NCBI GenBank assembly: GCA_915069725.1
Contig: CAJZFF010000008.1
Span: forward strand, 1-14,734
Source: an uncultured Actinomyces sp.
GTDB taxonomy: Bacteria > Actinomycetota > Actinomycetes > Actinomycetales > Actinomycetaceae
Direction: 5' to 3'
DNA length: 14,734 bases
Below, in pieces: positions 7,891-13,215 of this stretch. Position numbers and translations under genes: made by a program. Position 1 is the first letter of the stretch. Each line of letters opens with the position of its first letter. The notes beneath the pieces are model-generated. The model made no database searches. It saw nothing but the letters and a program-made list of their open reading frames with translations, and was not told the origin of the DNA.

Positions 7891-8673
7891 TCAGAAGGTG
7901 GTGAGCAGGAAGCGCGCACCGTGCGGGTCGGCAACCTCCACCATGCGCCCGAACGTGAAGTCGAAAGGCTCGACGATGACAGTTCCTCCCAGCTCGCGCA
8001 CGCGCCGGGCTGCGGCGTCGGCGTCCTCAACCCCGAAGTAGATGCGCCAGCGCGAGGGGACCTCCTCTACCCCGAAGTAGCCGGCCCGACCGACACCGCT
8101 CACGGATCTGCCCCCGACGACACTCGTGTAGAAGTCCTGCTCCTGGTCGGCGATGGTCAGCCGGCGGGTGGGCCACCCGGCGGCCTCCCGGTAGAAGCGC
8201 TCGGCCGGCTCCAGGTCACTGGCCAGGACGTCGAACCACACCGGCATCCCGGCCTGGTAGGGGTAGGGCCCCTCGCAGTCCTCGTCCTCCAGGAGCCCGA
8301 CGACGTTGCCGTCGGGGTCTGCGGCGAGGGCGTAGGCCATGGTCGCCGTGACGCCGGTGGGCTCCACAACGACGTTCCCACCGGTCCTCTCAGCGGCTGC
8401 GGCTGCGGTGCGGACGTCGTCGACCATGAAGCTCACCTGCCAGCCGGGGTCCCCGGGCGCCGCGTCAGCAGGCTCGAAGGAGGCGATGAGCCGACCGTCG
8501 TGATGCACCTCAGTGGTGAGTGGCTCACCCGGTTCGGCACGGGTGATCTCCCAGCCGAGAAGGTCCCGGTAGAAGGCGGCCGAGGCATCGATGTCCGGTG
8601 TGTACAGCTCGATCCAGCAGGGAAAGCCGGCAAGGCGCTCGGTGGGCAGGGCGTTGGCGGTGGCGTCGGTCAT
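7891..8673 (-). CDS. Two-domain VOC (glyoxalase/bleomycin-resistance fold) protein, Rv0577-like
   Basis: The 260-residue product has two tandem VOC modules. Module 1 (about 17-130) runs from FPCWIELYTPDIDASAAFYR to ALAADPDGNVVGLLE. Module 2 (about 143-260) runs from MPVWFDVLASDLEPAERFYR to MVEVADPHGARFLLTTF. Length and layout match the Mycobacterium tuberculosis Rv0577 (CFP32) and Streptomyces CFP30B type. VOC proteins can be dioxygenases, isomerases, glyoxalases or drug-binding proteins, so the substrate cannot be told from the sequence. The ATG at 8673 follows AAGGAG by 6-7 nt; the frame is open further upstream without signals. An AraC-type regulator gene lies 127 nt upstream on the same strand and may control it. 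The terminator hairpin follows directly downstream. Confidence 0.9.
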   Translation of the reverse strand: MTDATANALPTERLAGFPCWIELYTPDIDASAAFYRDLLGWEITRAEPGEPLTTEVHHDGRLIASFEPADAAPGDPGWQVSFMVDDVRTAAAAAERTGGNVVVEPTGVTATMAYALAADPDGNVVGLLEDEDCEGPYPYQAGMPVWFDVLASDLEPAERFYREAAGWPTRRLTIADQEQDFYTSVVGGRSVSGVGRAGYFGVEEVPSRWRIYFGVEDADAAARRVRELGGTVIVEPFDFTFGRMVEVADPHGARFLLTTF

Positions 8674-8800
8674 CGGTGGCTCCTTTGCGTATCCAGCTGC
8701 GTGTCTGGGGACATCTTGACGTTCCATGACGGTAGACCGATCGGCACACAGCGGACGACTCCGATCCTGCTGTCCTGCCCCACAGGGCATCGGACGGCCA

Positions 8801-9628
8801 TCAGACCACTATCGCTGCCAGTGCCACGAGGACCGCCGGGTCCCATGGGAGAGCGGCGCGCACCGGCAGGGTGATGGGGCCGGGGACGGGCTCCGCTGGA
8901 ACATGCAGCCGCGCAACGAGGGGGCTTGTGGGGGCGAGTTGCTCGTGGACGTCGGCGCCGTCGGGAAAGATGGTGGCGAGGATCCAGGGGGAGCCTGGGA
9001 CCACGGGCAGCTCGACCTCATCGATGTGTCGACGCAGTGAGCCGCTCGTCGGCAGCCCACTGGGGACAGGACGGGGAAAGGTGCCGACCCACTGATAGGG
9101 GGCAGGCCCGAGCGCGCGACGCATCTCCTCTGGGATATCAAGGCGGATGCGGATTCTTCCAGCCGACGGGACCAGGAGGCTCACGGCCGGTTGGGTGCGC
9201 TCGGCCACTCGGTCGGCAATGCCACGCAGGGAACCGGGTGGCGTTCCGACGTCACGCAGGAAGCGGCGGCTGAAGGTGCCCACCGAGGTGTAGCCGACCT
9301 CGTGGCAAGTCTCGGCCACGCCCAAGCGGTAGGTGATGAGGAGCTGCTTAGCCTCGTGCAGTCTCCAGGCGGCCAGGTAGTCCATGGGCGAGGTGCCGAC
9401 GACGGACGTGAAGACCCGGGTGAGGTGGGAGGGGCTGTAGGCGAGGTGCTCGGAGAGGTCCCCGACGGTGACACGTTCACGGAAACGGGTGCGCAGATAC
9501 TGGGTGGCTCGCAGCGCCAGGTCGGCGGCGGTCTCGCCAAGCGACTGACCCGTCTGTGCGCCGTCGACGGCCGGAACCGAGTGGGCCGACCCCGGCGACA
9601 TGAGTCCGTCAGGTGGGTGCTGGCGCAT
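8801..9628 (-). CDS. AraC-family transcriptional regulator (N-terminal DNA-binding domain)
   Basis: This is a 275-residue cytoplasmic DNA-binding regulator. The AraC-type double helix-turn-helix sits at the N-terminus (about 35-138): VTVGDLSEHLAYSPSHLTRVF (first HTH, 53-73), PMDYLAAWRLHEAKQLL, then VAETCHEVGYTSVGTFSRRF (second HTH, 104-123). The C-terminal half (about 145-275) is a small ligand-sensing-like domain containing YQWVGTFPRPVP and PGSPWILATIFPDG, a layout I recall from actinomycete regulators next to VOC genes. The start is ATG 9628: there is no Shine-Dalgarno motif, but TAACGT ends 6 nt upstream, pointing to a leaderless mRNA. ATG 9601 is an alternative start without support. It is upstream of the VOC gene on the same strand and divergent from vapBC. 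Confidence 0.9.
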   Translation of the reverse strand: MRQHPPDGLMSPGSAHSVPAVDGAQTGQSLGETAADLALRATQYLRTRFRERVTVGDLSEHLAYSPSHLTRVFTSVVGTSPMDYLAAWRLHEAKQLLITYRLGVAETCHEVGYTSVGTFSRRFLRDVGTPPGSLRGIADRVAERTQPAVSLLVPSAGRIRIRLDIPEEMRRALGPAPYQWVGTFPRPVPSGLPTSGSLRRHIDEVELPVVPGSPWILATIFPDGADVHEQLAPTSPLVARLHVPAEPVPGPITLPVRAALPWDPAVLVALAAIVV

Positions 9629-9634
9629 GACAAC

Positions 9635-9640
9635 ACGTTA
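9635..9640 (-). promoter_or_regulatory. -10 box of a probable leaderless promoter for the AraC-type regulator
   Basis: On the minus strand TAACGT fits TANNNT and is followed by 6 nt (GTTGTC) and the ATG at 9628, the same spacing as for purD. No Shine-Dalgarno sequence precedes the ATG. The -35 region has no clear match to TTGACA. Confidence 0.45.
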
Positions 9641-9770
9641 CACAGCGGTGACCTCCAGAACGAGGGCCCACCTCTTCCTATTCATCTCCAACCCACTGTC
9701 CGGCATCGGCACCGGCCCGAAGTGGTTGCCCGCTCCGCCGAGCGAGATCAGTCAGCTGATGACCGACCAC

Positions 9771-9815
9771 TGGCCATCACATGACAGATGCACTAGAATC
9801 TACATCATCTGATGA
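9771..9815 (+). promoter_or_regulatory. vapBC promoter with overlapping palindromic operator
   Basis: TGGCCA (9771-9776, 4/6 to TTGACA) and TAGAAT (9794-9799) are separated by 17 nt, predicting transcription from about 9806. The palindrome TCATC-T-GATGA (9805-9815) covers that start point, where binding by the antitoxin would block initiation. A TCTGATG direct repeat (9808-9814 and 9820-9826) adds possible half-sites. Autoregulation by antitoxin or the VapBC complex is the family norm; the site itself is inferred. Confidence 0.55.
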
Positions 9816-9838
9816 CGATTCTGATGCAAGGAGGTATC

Positions 9839-10036
9839 GTGCGAACCACCGTGACACTCAGTGATGACCTCATTGCCAACGCTCAGGAGCTCACGGGCAT
9901 CACTGAACGCACCGAGCTGCTGCGGGCTGGCCTGGAGACCCTGGTCAGAGTGGAGAGCGCACGTCGCCTTGCGGCTCTCGGCGGCTCTGATCGGACGGCG
10001 AGCGCCGCTCCACGACGTCGGACGGCCAGCCAGTGA
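9839..10036 (+). CDS. vapB: VapB-type antitoxin
   Basis: The 65-residue protein begins MRTTVTLSDDLIANAQELTG, the hallmark of short VapB antitoxins, where the first strand-helix unit binds DNA as a dimer. TERTELLRAGLETLVRVESA and RRLAALGGS follow, and the basic tail is where such antitoxins contact the toxin. I chose GTG 9839 because AAGGAGG lies 4-5 nt upstream and the family sequence begins there; the upstream ATG at 9812 would add nine unrelated residues. The stop overlaps the vapC start (GTGA), so the two are co-translated. It should neutralise VapC and repress its own promoter through the palindrome at 9805-9815. Confidence 0.9.
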   Translation: MRTTVTLSDDLIANAQELTGITERTELLRAGLETLVRVESARRLAALGGSDRTASAAPRRRTASQ

Positions 10037-10410
10037 TCCTTGTCGACACCTCGGTATGGATCGATCACTTCCACCACTCGGACCCAGTACTCGTCAGCCT
10101 GCTGCACGAGGACGAGATCGGATCCCATCCACTCGTGGCGGAGGAGCTGGCGATGGGATCACTCAGGGCCAGGAATGACGTCCTCAAGCACTTAGCGCAC
10201 CTTCGCCAGTTCCCGGTCCTCTCACATGACGAGCTACTGACCCTGGTCGCAGCCCATGCGCTGTGGGGCCGGGAACTCAGCCCAGTCGATGCGCACCTGC
10301 TCGGCTCCGTCATGCTGGTCCCTGGAGCCCGCCTGTGGACACGCGACAAACGATTACTCCGCGCCGCCGAAGAGCGCGGAGTCTCCTTCACCGAAGAAAC
10401 CGCCGCCTGA
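10033..10410 (+). CDS. vapC: VapC-type PIN-domain ribonuclease toxin
   Basis: The 125-residue PIN-domain protein should be a Mg-dependent RNase that acts on structured RNA such as tRNA or rRNA when free of VapB; the target cannot be read from the sequence. The acidic residues of the active site are in place: D5 in MILVDTSVWIDH, E38 in HPLVAEELAMGSL, D86 in SPVDAHLLGS and D105 in LWTRDKRLL. Nothing is truncated, so the toxin is probably active. The GTG start overlaps the vapB stop by 4 nt. It most resembles the mycobacterial VapC subgroup with HPFV-GELALGSLR and VDAHLL-LWTRDRRL motifs, as I recall them. Confidence 0.92.
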   Translation: MILVDTSVWIDHFHHSDPVLVSLLHEDEIGSHPLVAEELAMGSLRARNDVLKHLAHLRQFPVLSHDELLTLVAAHALWGRELSPVDAHLLGSVMLVPGARLWTRDKRLLRAAEERGVSFTEETAA

Positions 10411-10446
10411 GGCCCCGAAACAGGCCGGGTCACCGAATACCTGACT

Positions 10447-10455
10447 TGCTACGCT
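10447..10455 (+). promoter_or_regulatory. Possible extended -10 promoter for the two-TM membrane protein
   Basis: TGC-TACGCT has the TGN extension plus a TANNNT hexamer and lies 37 nt before the ATG at 10492. An extended -10 would explain the lack of a -35 match. It separates this gene from vapBC, which ends at 10410. Confidence 0.4.
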
Positions 10456-10491
10456 ACAACGGCAGTTGAAGCACACCCAGAAGACGGACCG

Positions 10492-11097
10492 ATGTCAGCT
10501 CCCCAGAATCAGCCCCCGTACCAGCCGCCATACCAGCCCCAGTATCAGGCCGTGCCTCCCTATGGGCAGCAGCGCCCCCGCCAGACGCACGTCGGAAAAC
10601 TGGTCGTGGCGGTCATCCTGTTCGTCATCGGCCCATTGATGGGACTGGCCATCTGGGGCATCGGGTCGGTCATCGCCGTCGCCAGCATCGCCACCAGTGG
10701 TGACGTTGTCACCAACGGGCAGCAGGTCAGCCTGAGCAGCAACGACGAACGTGCTCTATACGTATCGAGAACCGCCTCCGCCAACAACTGCACCGTTGTG
10801 GACCCTGACGGCAAGGAGGTCCGCACCTCCCCCGGCGGCGGGATGAACATCTCCAACAACGACGGCGATTTCAGCTCGGTTCTCACGTTCAAGGCCGACA
10901 AGTCGGGAGACTACCGGGTCTCATGCGAGGGCCTGGATGACACCGACGCGATCCTCGTGGGCCCCACCCTCACGTTCAGCAAGTTCGCGGTGCCCCTCGT
11001 CGCCGGCCTGGCCGCCGGAGCGATCTGCTGGATCTTTGCCACCATCCTGCTGATCTGGCGCCACCGGGCCGTGGCCGCCCAGAATCAAGCGAGCTGA
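10492..11097 (+). CDS. Two-TM membrane protein with Pro/Gln/Tyr-rich N-terminus and outer domain
   Basis: This 201-residue protein starts with a Pro/Gln/Tyr-rich tail (NQPPYQPPYQPQYQ, 6-19), probably cytoplasmic. A long hydrophobic segment (about 36-67) follows, then a polar domain of about 95 residues, and a second TM segment (about 165-189) closed by basic residues RHR. The polar domain has two cysteines (C100 and C145) that could form a disulfide outside the cell. Its strand-rich pattern (NNCTVVDPDGKEV, LTFKADKSGDYRVSCEG) looks like a small beta-sandwich. I recognise the general type, common in actinobacteria, but not a function. The ATG at 10492 has only a weak GACGGA motif upstream. The 3' end overlaps the convergent gene by 13 nt. 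Confidence 0.85.
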   Translation: MSAPQNQPPYQPPYQPQYQAVPPYGQQRPRQTHVGKLVVAVILFVIGPLMGLAIWGIGSVIAVASIATSGDVVTNGQQVSLSSNDERALYVSRTASANNCTVVDPDGKEVRTSPGGGMNISNNDGDFSSVLTFKADKSGDYRVSCEGLDDTDAILVGPTLTFSKFAVPLVAGLAAGAICWIFATILLIWRHRAVAAQNQAS

Positions 11098-12335
11098 CCC
11101 CGGCGAGGAACCGCTAAACCGATCCCGCGTTCGAGAATCTCCCGCTCCTCCTGCATGCCTGCATCCGCGAGGGGAACATAACGGCCGGTCTCCCGGGTCG
11201 CGCCATGGGCGACCCCCCAGAGCCAGATCGCCTCACACCTGGCGACCAGCTGCTCCTGCCGGCGCCGAAAGCTCCCCCACGTGACACCGGCGCCATCCAG
11301 GGCCAGGTGCCTCCCCTTGCCGTAGACGACGAAGATCCGGTCCCCGGCGACGAACAGCCCGGAGCGGGACTCCGGCCAGACGCACGAGCGTCTTCCGACG
11401 CGAATCCCCTGTTCATCCACGATCACTCGCGGGAAGCATTCGTAGATCTTGTAGAGCGGATACGCCATGGTCACCGGTCCGAGCAGAAGACAGAACACCG
11501 CGAAGGCGATATCCGAACCGCTGAGCGGCTTGGTCTCGAAGAACAGCTGTTGACCACCCATCACCAGGAACAGCGCCCCCATGGCGATGAGGAAGAGCCC
11601 GCCGTTGCACAGGTGCTCCTTGATCCTGCGCCAGAGCGGGGTGCAGAACACCAGACGGCTGCGCTGCAGCGTCTTCTCCGCCCCGTGCCGGCCCCTGGCC
11701 GCCGCAAGATGAGGGTCCTCGCTGACAGCGGCCTCCTCCGAGACTCCCCACCCCCTCGCATAGATGTAGTACTGCAAGTCCCCCACAGCCGCAGAGGCGC
11801 GGTCCTCAGAGCTCCCCCAGGTCATCCCGATGACGCATCCGGGAAGCCGAATGACATCATCGCCGTCGCCGTTCTCGATGGCGATCCGAGTGCGCTCAAT
11901 GAATCCGCCGTACGACGACGGCCCGTCAGTCAGGTTGAGCGTCGACAGCGTGAATCTCGAGGCCACTGACTCCCAAGGACGACGCTCGGTGAACAGCAGG
12001 CGTCGCATGGTGATGCCGTCCTTGCTCAGCACCGTCCGACGCCGCAGGGTATTGATCGCCCAGACCACCGGAACGCCGAACATGATCGCCCAGATCATGG
12101 CGTCCTTGACTTCATACTCGGTGATGTAGGGGCTCATCAGCGGCAGCGCGTTGTAGACCACGCCGGGCACCCCCACCGCGAGCGCCACCAGAGCACAGCA
12201 GCGGATCATCACCGAGCGGCGCAGGATCAGGCGCCCATCAGCCGTCTCCGTCGCCCACCACCGCATCGACTTCCCCAGCGTCTCATCGAACAGGTCCCCC
12301 CGACCGCCACCGCGGTCGTTGTCCCGCCATTCCAT
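11085..12335 (-). CDS. Four-TM membrane protein with two PH-like domains (internal duplication)
   Basis: The 416-residue protein appears to contain two copies of a TM-TM-soluble unit. TM pairs fall at about 41-63/77-98 and 241-263/273-297. Each is followed by a strand-rich cytoplasmic segment: TVLSKDGITMRRLLFTERRP with WESVASRFTL (101-130), and VIVDEQGIRVGRRSCVW with PESRSGLFVAGDRIFVVYGK (304-340). The opening pattern (D-GI-x-R, then W/P-ES) is that of bacterial PH-like domains found in membrane proteins of actinobacteria; function is unknown. I chose ATG 12335 because a GGGGCGGAG stretch lies just upstream and the membrane protein begins soon after. The frame is open to 12545, but that part is Cys/Arg-rich and unlike the rest. 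Tail-to-tail overlap with the gene at 10492 is 13 nt. Confidence 0.82.
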   Translation of the reverse strand: MEWRDNDRGGGRGDLFDETLGKSMRWWATETADGRLILRRSVMIRCCALVALAVGVPGVVYNALPLMSPYITEYEVKDAMIWAIMFGVPVVWAINTLRRRTVLSKDGITMRRLLFTERRPWESVASRFTLSTLNLTDGPSSYGGFIERTRIAIENGDGDDVIRLPGCVIGMTWGSSEDRASAAVGDLQYYIYARGWGVSEEAAVSEDPHLAAARGRHGAEKTLQRSRLVFCTPLWRRIKEHLCNGGLFLIAMGALFLVMGGQQLFFETKPLSGSDIAFAVFCLLLGPVTMAYPLYKIYECFPRVIVDEQGIRVGRRSCVWPESRSGLFVAGDRIFVVYGKGRHLALDGAGVTWGSFRRRQEQLVARCEAIWLWGVAHGATRETGRYVPLADAGMQEEREILERGIGLAVPRRGQLA

Positions 12336-12537
12336 GCTCCGCCCCTTCCACGCCACTGCAGGTCGCAGGCACGATGGGAAAGCAATCCAAGCTCCCACCA
12401 TCGGCCCTTCATCACTGTAGTAGCGGCCGCGGCACCGATTCGCGTTCTCCGACGGGCACCATTCACCATCCCGCCAGCAACGTGCCCCGCATAGTCGCAG
12501 CACGCTATCCGAGGCCTGTGCCCCGACGCTCATGTGT

Positions 12538-12586
12538 TGTCTCATGACTTCTGAGAGTTTCGGATGTCATGACATCTCAAGACACC
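12538..12586 (+). repeat. Left terminal inverted repeat of the candidate element
   Basis: A 49-nt block starting TGTCTCATGACTTCTGAGA and ending AAGACACC. It contains the 10-bp palindrome TGTCATGACA. It pairs with the block at 13124-13171. Confidence 0.6.
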
Positions 12587-12684
12587 GTTTGGGTTCGTCT
12601 GCCAGATGGGAGAGCTGCTGCTTCAGTCTGCCGGAGAGGGGCTGCCCGGTCACTGCGGTGGCTGCCGGCATCGTCTGGACGCAA

Positions 12685-12788
12685 TGCACGAAGATGGGGC
12701 GCTACTGGACGAGGGTCGGGGGTACTGGAGGTAGGTGGGGCCTTCGTGCAGTACGCACAACCCTTGGCCAGTAGATCCCGACCCTCGT
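12685..12788. repeat. Nested, interlocked inverted repeats
   Basis: ACGAGGGTCGGG (12709-12720) is perfectly repeated in inverse orientation at 12777-12788, and TACTGG (12723-12728) likewise at 12768-12773, making an extended arm of about 20 nt. A second perfect 9-bp pair, TGCACGAAG (12685-12693) and CTTCGTGCA (12742-12750), is interlocked with the first, so both cannot form as simple hairpins at once. A pseudoknot or alternative folds are possible. Confidence 0.6.
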
Positions 12789-12936
12789 GGAGCAGGCCGA
12801 CTCAAGGCAAAGCCGGCGTCGGGTCATAGCCTCCCGGCCCTCTGCGCAAGCGGCGAGCAGGGGACGGTGGGGGCGGACCTGTGACGGAGGCGCCGGGCCG
12901 TGCCGTAAGGACCCCGGACTCACTCCTGCGCGGCCC

Positions 12937-13060
12937 GGTGCCCACAGCGCTGACATCAACGGGCCCGACGTCAGTGCGCCCAGCGGGGATCGTTGGAATC
13001 CTGCAGTTCTTCTTCGGTGTGCAGCGCCGATGCGCTTGTGATGTCAGCACCGTGGACACC
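12937..13060. repeat. 22-nt imperfect inverted repeat inside the candidate element
   Basis: Positions 12937-12958 match the reverse complement of 13039-13060 at 19 of 22 bases, sharing GCTGACATCA. The 80-nt interval between them has no gene. This may be a second, older pair of element ends or a large hairpin. Confidence 0.5.
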
Positions 13061-13123
13061 GACACCCCGCCAGAGCTCTTCCCTTCCAGGGCCACCAGCC
13101 TGCCCCGGGTTCCCTTCCGAGCG

Positions 13124-13171
13124 GGTGTCTCAGACGTCATGACACCCACCTGTCTCAGAAGTGAGGAGACA
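13124..13171 (-). repeat. Right terminal inverted repeat of the candidate element
   Basis: A 48-nt block starting GGTGTCTCAGACGTCATGACA and ending GAGGAGACA on the plus strand. It is the inverse partner of 12538-12586 and overlaps the terminator hairpin at 13143-13179. Confidence 0.6.
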
Positions 13172-13179
13172 GGTGGGTG
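13143..13179 (-). terminator. Perfect 14-bp hairpin downstream of the peptide transporter gene
   Basis: CACCCACCTGTCTC (13143-13156) pairs perfectly with GAGACAGGTGGGTG (13166-13179) around a 9-nt loop, 36 nt past the transporter stop at 13216. There is no U-tract. The stem spans the right end of the candidate mobile element, so its inner arm may come from the element and its outer arm from the flank. Confidence 0.65.
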
Positions 13180-13215
13180 CCCTGAACCTACGAACGCCCG
13201 GCGTTTCAACTGCGC

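Larger units (their letters stand above)
12538..13171. mobile_element. Candidate 634-bp non-autonomous element or decayed insertion sequence
   Basis: The left end (12538-12586) and the right end (13124-13171) are imperfect inverted repeats: about 38 of 48 positions match, with one gap. They begin TGTCTC and end GAGACA, and share inner blocks such as TCTCAGAAGT and GTCATGACA. No transposase frame lies between them, and no target duplication is visible (TGTGT on the left, GGTGG on the right). This fits a MITE-like element or a shell whose transposase has been lost. I cannot assign a family with confidence. Confidence 0.5.
12336..13215. other. 880-nt stretch without a convincing gene, rich in inverted repeats
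   Basis: The open frames here (for example 12569-12829 plus, 12802-13209 minus, 12881-13219 plus) lack ribosome binding sites, have Arg/Pro/Ser-rich composition and resemble no family. The stretch is occupied by at least four inverted-repeat structures, described separately. The outermost pair suggests a mobile-element shell. Confidence 0.6.

Noticed and set aside
10411..10430. Possible terminator after vapC (GGCC...GGCC)
   Set aside because: The stem is only 4 bp with a long loop, too weak to support.
12569..12829. Plus-strand 86-codon frame starting inside the left terminal repeat
   Set aside because: It is Arg/Ser-rich with no transposase or other motif, and it runs through the interlocked repeats.
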